Shown here: positions 1-8,689 of the stretch, in pieces
How the letters are laid out: each line of letters starts with the position of its first letter
Numbering within the stretch: the stretch's first letter is position 1
Source: Lichenicola sp965198575
GTDB lineage: Bacteria; Pseudomonadota; Alphaproteobacteria; Acetobacterales; Acetobacteraceae
Length of the DNA: 64,000 nucleotides
Assembly (NCBI RefSeq): GCF_965198575.1
Contig: NZ_OZ240671.1
Span: forward strand, 1,860,001 to 1,924,000
Direction: 5' to 3'
Notes under the pieces: model-generated
Databases searched by the model: none
What the model was told of the DNA's origin: nothing
The model's input: only the letters and a program-made list of their open reading frames with translations
Made by a program: the position numbers and the translations under genes

Positions 1-277
1 CCAGCCGGTCCTGCACGATGACCACCCGCAGGCCGTTCGACAGCGTTGCCCGCAGCGCGGAGTCCGCACCGGTGGCGTGCGGGGTCGGGGCCGCCGGCAG
101 GATCGGCGTCGGGTTCGGACCGGTGGTCGGTGTGGCCGCGATCGCCGTGCCGCCCAGGCCAGCCAGCGCGGTCCCGGCGAGTGCCGCAAGCATCAGGCCC
201 GTCGCCGCCCCCCGCTTCAGGAGCAGGCGCTTCGGCAGCAGGCTGGCCGCCCGCCTGGTCTCTGTCCGGTGGCGCAT
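1..277 (-). CDS. M16-family zinc peptidase, N-terminal part only
   Basis: Reading the minus strand from ATG at 277 gives an open frame of 92 codons that runs off the left edge. It opens with a basic stretch and a long hydrophobic, Ala/Leu-rich segment typical of a signal peptide (around residues 18-48). A Pro/Thr-rich linker follows, then the motif TLSNGLRVVIVQD, which is the usual opening of the pitrilysin/insulinase (M16) fold. The HxxEH zinc motif would lie outside the window, so activity cannot be judged; many M16 proteins occur as active/inactive pairs. A GGAG ribosome site sits 6-7 nt before the ATG. The gene diverges from the gspI operon. The family is inferred from one motif plus the export signal. 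Confidence 0.75.
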   Translation of the reverse strand, partial: MRHRTETRRAASLLPKRLLLKRGAATGLMLAALAGTALAGLGGTAIAATPTTGPNPTPILPAAPTPHATGADSALRATLSNGLRVVIVQDRL

Positions 278-398
278 GCGATCTCCGTGTCTGGTCGGGC
301 TGCCCGATCCAGTCGGGAGCCGGGTATCGCCGCGCACACTAGAAGCCGCGTGCCTTCGCGGAAAGCGCCGTGCCTATGAAGGATATGTCACCTGGGCG

Positions 399-911
399 AT
401 GATGCGCGCGATGCCGATCCGCTCCCTCTGCCGCCGACCGGGCGCCGCTCCCGCCGGACCCACTGTCAGTAGGGATGCCGGCTTCACGCTGCTGGAGGTG
501 CTGGTCGCGTTCGTGATCGCCGCCCTGGCACTCGGCGTGCTGTTCGAGGGCGCGGTCGAGGGCATCCGCTCCACCCGGATCGCCGATCGCACCCAGGAGG
601 CGCTGTCCCGCGCGCAGTCGCATCTCGCCACCATCGGCCACGGCACGCCGCTGCGCGCGGAGACACAGGAGGGCGAGGACGGCCACGGCTACCACTGGAA
701 GCTCCATATCGCGCCGCTGCAATCCACGACGATCGGCAGCTCCAGCAATCACGGCGGCGTCCAGACGCTCTCGAGCCAAGCGCCGCAAGCGGTGCTGTAT
801 TCGGTGCAGCTCACGGAGTCATGGTCGGACGAGGCGTCGGCCGGCGACCACACCCGCGCGGTGACGCTGCGCACCGAACGGCTCGGCCAGCAACCCGGCG
901 CCGGGCCATGA
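399..911 (+). CDS. gspI: Type II secretion minor pseudopilin GspI
   Basis: Small prepilin-like protein of about 170 residues. A short basic leader is followed by the type IV prepilin cleavage motif DAGFTLLEVLVAF, with Gly before Phe and Glu at position +5, then a hydrophobic helix and a globular tail. GspI belongs to the minor pseudopilin tip complex (I-J-K) that starts the T2SS pseudopilus in the inner membrane. The open frame extends further upstream, but ATG 399 (or 402/411) is preferred because an AAGGA element lies about 15 nt before it and the leader then has normal length. The stop overlaps the next start (ATGA), so translation is probably coupled to gspJ. I versus H is decided by the following gspJ and by the short single-helix architecture. 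Confidence 0.85.
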   Translation: MMRAMPIRSLCRRPGAAPAGPTVSRDAGFTLLEVLVAFVIAALALGVLFEGAVEGIRSTRIADRTQEALSRAQSHLATIGHGTPLRAETQEGEDGHGYHWKLHIAPLQSTTIGSSSNHGGVQTLSSQAPQAVLYSVQLTESWSDEASAGDHTRAVTLRTERLGQQPGAGP

Positions 912-1558
912 GGCCGCCCCACAGGTCCAACTCCGATGATGCCGGCTTCACCCTGCTCGAGATCGTGGTGGCGCTGGTGGTGCTGGGCATCCTGCTTTCG
1001 ACGCTGAGCCAGGGCGTGCAGTTCGGGCTGGCCGCGTTCGACCGCCAGGACCGCATGATCCAGACCGGCGGCCGGCTGGAGGCGGCGGACCGGACCCTCC
1101 GCCGGCTGATCGAGCAGCTCGATCCCGGCACCTCGACCGATGGCGACAGCGTGGTCGGCGCCCAGCATGGGCTGGTGTTCCGGAGCCCGCTGCGGATCGC
1201 CGATGCCGCACCCCGCGCAAACCGGGAGACGCCGAACCTGCAGACCGCGCCGGAGCCGCAAGACGACCTGGCCGATCTGCGCCTTTCGGTCGATCCGGCG
1301 CACCAGCTGATCCTGGCCTGGCTGCCGCACCGCCATGTCATCCCGGCGGGACCGGTCCCGACACCGCATCGCGAGGTGCTGCTGACCGGCGTGGACCAGA
1401 TCGATGTGAGCTATTTCAGTGCCGGCGTCTGGCACACGCGTTGGTCCGATGCGGAGCCGCCCGACCTGATCCGCATCCGCCTGGTGTTCCCGGACGGCGA
1501 TCCGCGGCACTGGCCCGACATCGTCGCCGCACCGGCACGCGCCCAGTCGCCGGATTGA
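908..1558 (+). CDS. gspJ: Type II secretion minor pseudopilin GspJ
   Basis: About 216 residues. The N-terminus carries the prepilin motif DAGFTLLEIVVALVVLG, with processing after Gly and Glu5 conserved, followed by a longer globular domain rich in Arg, Asp and Pro, as in GspJ. The ATG overlaps the gspI stop by 4 nt. GspJ binds GspI and GspK at the pseudopilus tip. Order and size fit the usual I-J-K series, although gspK here is displaced to the end of the operon. About 100 nt without a recognisable gene separate this stop from the next start. Confidence 0.85.
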   Translation: MRPPHRSNSDDAGFTLLEIVVALVVLGILLSTLSQGVQFGLAAFDRQDRMIQTGGRLEAADRTLRRLIEQLDPGTSTDGDSVVGAQHGLVFRSPLRIADAAPRANRETPNLQTAPEPQDDLADLRLSVDPAHQLILAWLPHRHVIPAGPVPTPHREVLLTGVDQIDVSYFSAGVWHTRWSDAEPPDLIRIRLVFPDGDPRHWPDIVAAPARAQSPD

Positions 1559-1664
1559 GCAGCGCCGACGCCACGCAGGCCGCGTCACGGAAGTTCCCTC
1601 GCTTTCAATTCTTCATGTGCCGCCGGATTTCAACCCGCATCAGCTTGCTCTATCGTGCCAGCCG

Positions 1665-2789
1665 ATGATTGCCGACGTCCTGACCTGGTGGTCGCGCCAG
1701 ATGCTCGACCTGGTGCCGGCGCGGTTTGCGCGTCCGGACCCTTCCGCCGTGGGGGCACTGCTGGTGGAGCCGCACCCCGGCGGTGACGGCGTACGCCTGC
1801 TGCGTCGCCAGTCCGGCGAGGAGACCGTGCTCGGCAACTTCGCCCTGCGCCGCATGACCATGCCCGATGCAACCGGAGTGGGAGTCCCCGGTGACGTCGA
1901 TCCGGACGATGCGGCGGTGCTGCGTGCGGCGATCGTCAGCGCCGGGACGCGGGAGGGTGGCCGCTTCGTGCTGCTGCGGCTGCCGGCGGGTGCGGCATTG
2001 CAGCGCGACGTGACGCTGCCGCTGGCCGCCGAAGCCGGGCTCGACCGCGTGCTCGCCTACGAGATGGACCGCCTGACCCCCTTTGCCGCGGACGATATCT
2101 TCTTTGCCTGGACGGTGCTGCGGCGCGATCGCGAGGCCGGACGGATCATGCTGCGGCTGTCGCTGGTTCCGAAGGCGCCGCTGCTGCCGCTGCTCGACAC
2201 GCTGCGCCTTGTGGGCGCCAGTCCACGCGGGATCGAAATCCCCGCCTTCGTGAACGCGGGAGCATCGACCGACCCCAACCATCGGTTGCGCATCCCGCTG
2301 GCGCATGAGCGCACGGCCTCGGCCATCCAGGAGCGCCGCTTGCTGGTAGCCGCAGGAGCTGCCTGCGCCGCCCTGGCCGTGCTGGCGATCATGCTGCCGT
2401 TCGCATTGCAGTCTGTCGCGGCCTCCAGGCTGAACCATCAGGTGGCGGCGCTGCAGCCGCGCGTCGATGCGGTGCAGGCGTTGCGCCGGCGGATCGCGGG
2501 CAGCACCGCCGGCGGCGACCTGGTGGCGACCGAGCGCCACCGTCTCGGCGACACCCTCGAGGTGCTGGCCGCGGTGACGCGCGTGCTGCCGGACGACAGC
2601 TACCTGTCGGATCTCACGCTGCGGCAGGGCCAGCTGACGATCAGCGGCCAATCGCCGGGTGCCGCCAAGCTGATCCCGGCGATCAGCAGCGATCCGGCCT
2701 TCTCGGCGCCAGCCTTCTCGGCGCCGGTTACCCGGATCGAGGGCCAGAACACCGACCTGTTCTCGATCCGCGCCGGGATCAGCCGCTGA
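1665..2789 (+). CDS. gspL: Type II secretion inner-membrane protein GspL (PilM/PilN-like)
   Basis: About 374 residues. The first 220 or so form a cytoplasmic actin-like (PilM-type) domain; the segment DVTLPLAAEAGLDRVLAYEMDR is typical of GspL. One transmembrane helix (around residues 225-250, rich in Ala/Leu) precedes a PilN-like periplasmic coiled-coil and ferredoxin-like domain. GspL recruits the ATPase GspE to the inner-membrane platform and pairs with GspM. I chose ATG 1665; a GTG at 1617 would add 16 residues. Neither has a strong ribosome site, so the start is uncertain. The stop overlaps the gspM start by one base (TGATG). Confidence 0.8.
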   Translation: MIADVLTWWSRQMLDLVPARFARPDPSAVGALLVEPHPGGDGVRLLRRQSGEETVLGNFALRRMTMPDATGVGVPGDVDPDDAAVLRAAIVSAGTREGGRFVLLRLPAGAALQRDVTLPLAAEAGLDRVLAYEMDRLTPFAADDIFFAWTVLRRDREAGRIMLRLSLVPKAPLLPLLDTLRLVGASPRGIEIPAFVNAGASTDPNHRLRIPLAHERTASAIQERRLLVAAGAACAALAVLAIMLPFALQSVAASRLNHQVAALQPRVDAVQALRRRIAGSTAGGDLVATERHRLGDTLEVLAAVTRVLPDDSYLSDLTLRQGQLTISGQSPGAAKLIPAISSDPAFSAPAFSAPVTRIEGQNTDLFSIRAGISR

Positions 2790-3448
2790 TGTCGGTGTCG
2801 ACCCGCTCACCGGGCAACCGCTCCGCCGGGCGCCCCGCCGGCTTTGCAGGCTCGCTGCCGCAAGGCCGCGCGGGCCAGGCATCTGCACTCGGGATCGCGG
2901 CGATCGTGCTGCTGCTGCTCTGGGAGGCGGTCGGCAGTCCGTTGATCGGGCTGTACCAGGACCGCGACGAGGCGATCAAAGGCCAGCGGCAGATGGCGGC
3001 CCGGATGGACATGCTGGCCGCCGAACTGCCGGCGCTGCGACAGGCGGCGGCCGGGAGTGCGGCCCGGTCCGGACCGGTGGCGCTGATCGAGGGCAGCAGC
3101 GATGCGGTCGCCGCGGCCGCACTCCAGGAGAAGGTACAGCAGATGGCGTCGTCGCTCGGCGCCAGCCTGTCCAGCACCGAGAGCCTGCCGGCGAGCCAGG
3201 CCGGCGCCTACCGACGGGTCGGCGTGCGGATCAGTGTCAGCGCGCCGTTCGAGGTGATGGTCCGGCTGATCGCGGCGATCGAGCAGGCCTCGCCCTCGAT
3301 GCTGATCGACGACCTGCAGCTGCATGGCTCACGCATCATGGTGCAGGCGGCCTCGCCGCTCGAGGGCGCGATGACCGTCATGGCGTTCCGTGCCGGCAAG
3401 GCGGATGCGCCCACCGGCGCCGGCCAGTCCGACGAGCCCCAGCAGTGA
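2789..3448 (+). CDS. gspM: Type II secretion inner-membrane protein GspM
   Basis: 219 residues. A short cytoplasmic N-terminus is followed by one hydrophobic helix (ALGIAAIVLLLLWEAV, around residues 31-46), a coiled-coil-forming stretch and a periplasmic ferredoxin-like domain. This is the GspM/PilO topology. It stabilises GspL and the platform around GspF. The ATG overlaps the gspL stop, as expected for obligate partners made in equal amounts. Sequence conservation in this family is low, so the call leans on topology, size and position between gspL and gspD. Confidence 0.8.
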   Translation: MSVSTRSPGNRSAGRPAGFAGSLPQGRAGQASALGIAAIVLLLLWEAVGSPLIGLYQDRDEAIKGQRQMAARMDMLAAELPALRQAAAGSAARSGPVALIEGSSDAVAAAALQEKVQQMASSLGASLSSTESLPASQAGAYRRVGVRISVSAPFEVMVRLIAAIEQASPSMLIDDLQLHGSRIMVQAASPLEGAMTVMAFRAGKADAPTGAGQSDEPQQ

Positions 3449-3478
3449 GTGGGCCCCAGCGATGAGCAGGCCCCGGCA

Positions 3479-4198
3479 ATGAGTGGTTCAGTCGCCCGTC
3501 GCGTGCGGCCGCGGCCGCTGCTATGGCTGGCAACCGCGTGCGCCTGCCTGCTTGTCGGCGTGCTGGTGCTCGAATATCAGTTCGGCGTGACGCGGGAGGG
3601 ACGCCTGGCCTATCCGGAACGCGCCCTGGCGGCGGCTCGCCCGGCACACGCTGCCACGGCCGCCGATGATGCGGCGCCCGATCCTGCCCGCATCGACGAC
3701 TGGACCCGGATCGTGCTGGCTCGGCCGCTTTTCAGTCCCTCGCGCCGGCCAGCCACCACCATAGCGGCCGGTCCGCAGCAGCCGCGTCTCAGCGGGATCG
3801 TGATGGGTCCGGATGGCCGGAGGGCGATCTTCGCCGGCGATGGCGACGCGCGCGGCATCGTCGCCGGGGTCGGCCAGCAGGCCGGCGCGTGGCAGGTGCG
3901 GGCGATCGACCAGAACAGCGTCCAGGTGTTCGGGCCGGACGGTCCGCGCACGCTCACCCCGTCGCGGGACGCCTCATCGTCCGGCACGGCCGACGTCCTC
4001 GGTGGTGGAGCACTTCCGGATCATCCCTCGATCCTGGACCTGCTGCGCAACAGGAGGCTGCAGTTCGGGCCCCAAAATACGCAGCAGAACGGCCAGATGC
4101 CCCGGCTTCCGGCCGCACTCCTCACACCACCGGCGCCGCCCGGCCAGGCGCCCGGCAGGCTCCCCTTCCAGCCACCCGGCGAGGCCAACGCACCGTGA
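3479..4198 (+). CDS. Type II secretion GspC/GspN-like clamp protein
   Basis: About 239 residues. There is one N-terminal transmembrane segment (LLWLATACACLLVGVLVLEY), a short linker with the motif ARPLFSPSRRP, and a small beta domain (from LSGIVMGPDGRRAIF to RTLTPSRD) resembling the homology region of GspC and PilP. That domain binds the N0 domain of the secretin and links it to the inner-membrane platform. The C-terminal 70 residues are Pro/Gln-rich and probably disordered; no PDZ domain is seen. A GTG at 3449, directly after the gspM stop, would add 10 residues. The stop overlaps the gspD start (GTGA). Related proteins are variously named GspC or GspN, so no symbol is given. Confidence 0.7.
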   Translation: MSGSVARRVRPRPLLWLATACACLLVGVLVLEYQFGVTREGRLAYPERALAAARPAHAATAADDAAPDPARIDDWTRIVLARPLFSPSRRPATTIAAGPQQPRLSGIVMGPDGRRAIFAGDGDARGIVAGVGQQAGAWQVRAIDQNSVQVFGPDGPRTLTPSRDASSSGTADVLGGGALPDHPSILDLLRNRRLQFGPQNTQQNGQMPRLPAALLTPPAPPGQAPGRLPFQPPGEANAP

Positions 4199-6627
4199 TC
4201 TTCGTTCCACGCCGTTCTGTTTCGCGCCGTTCCGTCCTGAACCGATCCGTCTGGGGCCACCCGGGGAGGCTCCTCGGGCACATCGTCACGCCGGTCTGCC
4301 TGCTGGTGTCCGGCTGCAACCACATGGAGCAGCCGGTCATCCAGCCGCTGGCCCCGCTGCGTGCCGGCACTGCCACCGCACAGCCCCGCATCAACGGCGA
4401 TATCGGCTCGATCGATCCGGTTCAGGCGCCCGAGATCAGCTATGGCCGCAATCGCCGTCCCGCTGTGCGCAACGTGGACGGGACCATCGGCGCCGGCTCG
4501 ATAACCCTGAATTTCGCCGACACCGACATCCGCGACGCCGTGGCGCAGATCCTCGGCACGCTGCTGCACGCCAACTACACGATCGACCCCAACGTGAAGG
4601 GGACGGTCACGCTGCACACCTCGACACCGCTCGGCAGCGACCAGCTGCTGCCGACGTTGCAGGCGCTGCTGGCCCAGGTCGGGGCCTCGATCTACCAGTC
4701 CAACGGCATCTACCGCATCGTCGCCGGCGGTGGCGGCCAGGCGCCCGGTATTCCGGGTGGCGGTGGCGCTGCGGGCGGTGCCGGCGGCAACATGCAGACG
4801 CTGGCGGCCGACGCGGCGGTGTCCGGCAGCGCGCTGGTGCCGCTGCGCTATGCCGGTGCCGAGGATCTCGCCAAGGCGCTGCAGCCGTTCGTCCAGGCCG
4901 GCTCCAAGATCACCGCGGTGCAGGGCGGGAACGCGCTGATCGTCAGCGGCGACCCGGCGGTGCGCGGCACGCTGGTGAACCTGATCCAGGCGTTCGACAT
5001 CGACGCCCTGGCCGGCCAGTCCTACGCCCTGCTGCCGGTCGATTCCGGTGACGCCAAGGACATCGCCAGCGCCCTGCAGGACGCGCTCAAGGGCCGCGGC
5101 GGTTCGCTCTCGCAGGTGGTTCGGGTGGTGCCGATGACCCGCGTCGATGCGGTGCTGGTGGTCGCCAACGAGCCGAACTTCATCGACGATGCGCGCCGGC
5201 TGTTCACCCTGATCGAGCGCACCCGCCGTACCACGGTGCGCTCGTGGCACGTGTACTACCTCCAGAACAGCCACGCCAACGATGCGGCGTACGTGCTGCA
5301 GCAGGCCTTCACCCCAAATGACGTGACCGCGCAGCCGACCGCGCCGCTGCAGGCCAACATTCCCGGCGGCAACCAGCAGGGCACCAACGGCGGCTCGGGC
5401 GGTATCGGCGGCGGGTCGAGCGGCGGGCTGGGGTCGAGCGGCGGTCTGGGATCCAGCGGCGGCTTGGGCTCCAGTGGCGGCATCGGCTCGGGCGGTGGAT
5501 CGGGATCCGGCGGCCTCGGGTCGAGCCTCGGCTCCAGCGGCGGCACCGGCACCGGCACGGGCGCACCTGGCGGCAACCAGGCGGCCGGCGGCAACCCGCT
5601 GCTCGGCGGCCTGGACAGCTCCGGCGGCGGCGGCAGCGGCGACGAGGCGCGGACGATGAAGATCATCGCCAACCCGCAGAACAACGCGATCCTGGTCTAT
5701 GCCACCGACCAGGAGAACGACACCGTCAACCAGATGCTGCGCAAGATCGACATCCTGCCGCTGCAGGTGCGGATCGACGCGGTGATCGCCGAGGTGACCC
5801 TCAACGACCAGCTGCAATACGGCACCCAGTTCTTCTTCAAGTCGGGGGGCATCAACGGGGTGCTCTCGAACAACACCATCAGCCCGATCACCACCGGCAT
5901 CACCAGCACCCTCTTCAACAGCACGCTGCCCGGCTTCATCATCGGCGGCACCGGCAATGGCGGCGCGCCGATCGCGCTCAACGCGCTGCAGGCGGTCACC
6001 ACCGTGCACGTGCTGTCGTCGCCGGAGCTGCTGGTGCTCGACAACCAGCCGGCGCGGCTGCAGGTGGGCCAGCTGGTGCCGATCCAGACCGGCTCGCAGA
6101 CCAGCACGCTGAGCACCGGATCGGTGTTCAACCAGTTCACCTACCAGCCGACCGGCGTGATCATGAACGTGACGCCGCGGGTGAATAACGGCGGCCTGGT
6201 GACCCTCGACATCTCGCAGGAGGTCAGCTCGGTGGTTCCCGGCAGCAACGCCACCACCAACCCGACCTTCAACGACCAGTCGGTGGTCTCCCGCGTGGTC
6301 ATCCAGGACGGCCAGACGGTCGGCCTCGCCGGGCTGATCACCGACCAGAGCACCCGCGCCAACAGCGGCATACCCTGGCTCAAGGACATCCCGATCCTGG
6401 GCTTCTTCGGCGGCAGCCAGAACAACAACCGGCAGCGGACCGAGCTCTTGATCCTGATCACGCCGCATGTGCTGCACGACCAGCGCGACGCACAGGCGCT
6501 CACCGAGGATCTGCGCGACACGCTGATCAACGCCGCCGCGGTGCCGGGCGAACTGACGCCGATGCGCCAGACCGGCAGTGCCGATCCGCAGCAGCGCGTG
6601 CGCCGCAGCGTCGGCCTCGGTCCCTGA
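4195..6627 (+). CDS. gspD: Type II secretion secretin GspD, predicted lipoprotein
   Basis: About 810 residues from GTG 4195, which overlaps the previous stop. It forms the outer-membrane channel of the T2SS. An N0 domain (GSITLNFADTDIRDAVAQIL) is followed by KH-like N1-N3 repeats (for example LVPLRYAGAEDLAKAL and YALLPVDSGDAKDIASAL) and the C-terminal secretin domain. The secretin domain contains VHVLSSPELLVLDNQPARL and the terminal signature VPWLKDIPILG-like block (IPWLKDIPILGFFGG). The leader has a basic start, a hydrophobic core and the lipobox VSGC with Cys41, so the mature protein may be lipid-anchored. Residues of roughly 396-486, between N3 and the secretin domain, are a Gly/Ser low-complexity linker. 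If translation instead began at the ATG near 4324 no export signal would exist, which supports the GTG. Confidence 0.9.
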   Translation: MIFVPRRSVSRRSVLNRSVWGHPGRLLGHIVTPVCLLVSGCNHMEQPVIQPLAPLRAGTATAQPRINGDIGSIDPVQAPEISYGRNRRPAVRNVDGTIGAGSITLNFADTDIRDAVAQILGTLLHANYTIDPNVKGTVTLHTSTPLGSDQLLPTLQALLAQVGASIYQSNGIYRIVAGGGGQAPGIPGGGGAAGGAGGNMQTLAADAAVSGSALVPLRYAGAEDLAKALQPFVQAGSKITAVQGGNALIVSGDPAVRGTLVNLIQAFDIDALAGQSYALLPVDSGDAKDIASALQDALKGRGGSLSQVVRVVPMTRVDAVLVVANEPNFIDDARRLFTLIERTRRTTVRSWHVYYLQNSHANDAAYVLQQAFTPNDVTAQPTAPLQANIPGGNQQGTNGGSGGIGGGSSGGLGSSGGLGSSGGLGSSGGIGSGGGSGSGGLGSSLGSSGGTGTGTGAPGGNQAAGGNPLLGGLDSSGGGGSGDEARTMKIIANPQNNAILVYATDQENDTVNQMLRKIDILPLQVRIDAVIAEVTLNDQLQYGTQFFFKSGGINGVLSNNTISPITTGITSTLFNSTLPGFIIGGTGNGGAPIALNALQAVTTVHVLSSPELLVLDNQPARLQVGQLVPIQTGSQTSTLSTGSVFNQFTYQPTGVIMNVTPRVNNGGLVTLDISQEVSSVVPGSNATTNPTFNDQSVVSRVVIQDGQTVGLAGLITDQSTRANSGIPWLKDIPILGFFGGSQNNNRQRTELLILITPHVLHDQRDAQALTEDLRDTLINAAAVPGELTPMRQTGSADPQQRVRRSVGLGP
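5380..5650 (+). repeat. Gly/Ser-rich repeat inside gspD
   Basis: About 270 nt coding for an almost pure Gly-Ser tract. Near-identical GGLGSS units repeat three times in succession and then degenerate into GIGSGGGSGSGG, GTGTGTG and similar runs. At DNA level the units are imperfect copies of an 18-nt block (GGCGGNCTGGGNTCNAGC). It lies in the N3-to-secretin linker region, where other GspD proteins also have flexible insertions. Such tracts can change length by replication slippage without breaking the frame when the unit is a multiple of three, as here. Confidence 0.85.
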
Positions 6628-6644
6628 TCGCGGCGCGCCTCCCC

Positions 6645-7526
6645 GTGCGCGGGCGGCGCGACAGAGGCTTCGCGCTGCTCATCGTGCTGTGGACGCTGGT
6701 GCTGGTCTCGCTGCTGGTCTCCGCGATCGCCGCATCGGGCAGCGGTCGCACGCGGCAGGCGGCCGACCTCGAACGCAACGCGCAACTGCAGGCGGAGGCG
6801 GATGGCGCCGTCGACGAGGCGGTGTTCCACGTGATCGACGCCTCGAAGGCGCACTGGCCGGCGAACGGCAGCACCCACCTGGTCCGGCGCGGCGGCACCG
6901 TGCTGTCGATCCGGATCGAGAACCAGGCCGGCAAGGTCAATCCCAACCGGGCGTCGCTCGACCTGCTCGCGGCGCTGTTCCAGGCGATCGGGCTCGACAG
7001 CCGGAGTGCCGTGACGATCGCCACCCGGATGATCGTCTGGCGGTTTCCGACGGCCCAGCCGGTGGGGCAGTCCGCACCGCCGGCGCAGGCAGCGGGCGGC
7101 CGCGACTACCTGCCGCCGAACGCGCCGTTCGAGAGCATCTCCGAGCTCGGGCTGGTGGACGGCATCACCCCGGCGCTGCTCGCCCGTCTCGAACCGCACA
7201 TCTCGCTGTATCACGACAACGACCCGGATCCCGCCTTCGCCGACCCTGTCGTGCGGCAGGCCATCGCCCTCGCCAACGGTCCGGGCGATGCCGGCAGCAG
7301 CGCCGCGCCGGACGATAATGCGCCCCCGGGGCAGGCCCAGGGCAGCGCGCCGGACGAGAGCGTGGTCGAGGTGACCGCCGAGGCGCGTGACGGCTCCGGC
7401 CATCGCTTCGTGCGGCGGGCGATCGTGCTGATCGGCACGAACTCCACCGGCCCGGGTGCTGCGGACCAGCGCCCGTTCCAGGTCATGACCTGGGAGGCCC
7501 CGGCGGCCGGCGCGCCCAAGACATGA
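6645..7526 (+). CDS. gspK: Type II secretion minor pseudopilin GspK
   Basis: 293 residues from GTG 6645, 17 nt after gspD. The leader is RGRRDRGFALLIVLWTLVLVS: Gly-Phe cleavage site and a hydrophobic helix without Glu at +5, which is characteristic of GspK among pseudopilins. A large globular domain follows, including the family feature NQAGKVNPNRASLDLL, a helix-hairpin-helix-like SAM domain segment. GspK caps the pseudopilus tip with GspI and GspJ. The C-terminal region from about 225 is rich in Ala, Gly and Asp and looks flexible. It is the last gene of the first T2SS operon; 70 nt separate it from gmd. Confidence 0.88.
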   Translation: MRGRRDRGFALLIVLWTLVLVSLLVSAIAASGSGRTRQAADLERNAQLQAEADGAVDEAVFHVIDASKAHWPANGSTHLVRRGGTVLSIRIENQAGKVNPNRASLDLLAALFQAIGLDSRSAVTIATRMIVWRFPTAQPVGQSAPPAQAAGGRDYLPPNAPFESISELGLVDGITPALLARLEPHISLYHDNDPDPAFADPVVRQAIALANGPGDAGSSAAPDDNAPPGQAQGSAPDESVVEVTAEARDGSGHRFVRRAIVLIGTNSTGPGAADQRPFQVMTWEAPAAGAPKT

Positions 7527-7596
7527 TGACAGTCGCCGGCCGAAAGCGCTGGCCCTGCCTGGACGTTCACGCAAATCTGCTCTAACCGCTCGGCTC

Positions 7597-8676
7597 ATGC
7601 AGACGACGCCGGACCTCCCCTCGCGCACCGCCCTCGTGACCGGCATTACCGGCCAGGATGGTGCCTATCTTGCCGCCCTGCTGCTCGAGAAGGGATACCG
7701 GGTGGTCGGCATGGCGCGTCGCTCCGCCTCCGCCGACATGGTCAGCGCGCGGCTGCGCTGGCTCGGCGTGTTCGACCGGGTGGAGCTGGTCGATGGCGAC
7801 CTGCTCGATATCGGCAGCCTGATCCGCATCATCCAGTCGGTCGAACCCGACGAGGTGTACAATCTCGGCGCCCAGAGCTTCGTCGCCGCCTCCTGGCAGC
7901 AGCCGATCCTGACCGGCCAGGCCACCGGCATCGGCGCCGTCAACGTGCTGGAGGCGGTGCGCATCGCCCGGCCGCAGGCGCGCTTCTACCAGGCCTCGTC
8001 GTCGGAGATGTACGGCCTGATCCAGGAGAAGGTGCAGAGCGAGCGCACGCCGTTCTATCCGCGCTCGCCCTACGCGGTAGCCAAGCTGTACGGCCACTGG
8101 ATGACGGTGAACTACCGCGAGAGCTTCGGGCTGCATGCCTCGTCCGGCATCCTGTTCAACCATGAGAGCCCGCTGCGCGGCATCGAGTTCGTGACCCGCA
8201 AGGTCACCGACGGCGTGGCGCGGATCAAGCTCGGCATGGCCCGCGAGCTGCCGCTCGGCAACCTCGACGCGACCCGCGACTGGGGCCATGCGCGCGACTA
8301 CGTCAAGGCGATGTGGCTGATGCTGCAGCAGGACGTCGCCGACGATTACGTGGTCGCCACCGGCCGCACCACCTCGATCCGCGAGCTCTGCCGCATCGCC
8401 TTCTCCTGCGCCGGGCTGGATTACCGGGAGCATGTGGTCAGCCGATCCGACCTGATCCGGCCGGCCGAAGTGGACGTGCTGCTGGGCGATGCGTCGAAGG
8501 CGAAATCGGTGCTCGGCTGGCAGGCGGAGACCAGCCTCGAGGACATGATCGCCGAGATGGTCGAGGCCGACCTGGCGCGCCATCGGGCCGCCATCGGGGC
8601 GTCCGTCAAGATGGCGGCACCCGCTCCGACGGCACCGCCGCCGTCGCCCGCGGCCCTGCCGAAACTCCACGCCTGA
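7597..8676 (+). CDS. gmd: GDP-mannose 4,6-dehydratase
   Basis: 359 residues, an extended short-chain dehydrogenase. It converts GDP-D-mannose to GDP-4-keto-6-deoxy-D-mannose with bound NADP. The nucleotide-binding motif GITGQDGAYL (residues 16-25) includes the QDG typical of Gmd. The catalytic set is visible as SSSEMYG (134-140) and YAVAK (Tyr159, Lys163). NHESPLRG and the TRDWGHARDYV block are also Gmd signatures. The last 25 residues are Ala/Pro-rich and outside the fold. The product is the substrate of the rmd enzyme 13 nt downstream. The pair sits next to the T2SS operon but has no evident functional link to it; deoxyhexose for surface glycans is the likely use. Confidence 0.95.
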   Translation: MQTTPDLPSRTALVTGITGQDGAYLAALLLEKGYRVVGMARRSASADMVSARLRWLGVFDRVELVDGDLLDIGSLIRIIQSVEPDEVYNLGAQSFVAASWQQPILTGQATGIGAVNVLEAVRIARPQARFYQASSSEMYGLIQEKVQSERTPFYPRSPYAVAKLYGHWMTVNYRESFGLHASSGILFNHESPLRGIEFVTRKVTDGVARIKLGMARELPLGNLDATRDWGHARDYVKAMWLMLQQDVADDYVVATGRTTSIRELCRIAFSCAGLDYREHVVSRSDLIRPAEVDVLLGDASKAKSVLGWQAETSLEDMIAEMVEADLARHRAAIGASVKMAAPAPTAPPPSPAALPKLHA

Positions 8677-8689
8677 ACCGGACGCCGGA

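Noticed and set aside
5380..5650. CRISPR-like array in gspD
   Set aside because: The units lie in frame in a coding Gly/Ser linker, differ in sequence, and have no spacers.
4021..6477. 818-codon open frame antisense to gspD
   Set aside because: Low-complexity, His/Gln/Arg-rich shadow of the secretin gene; no motif and no ribosome site.
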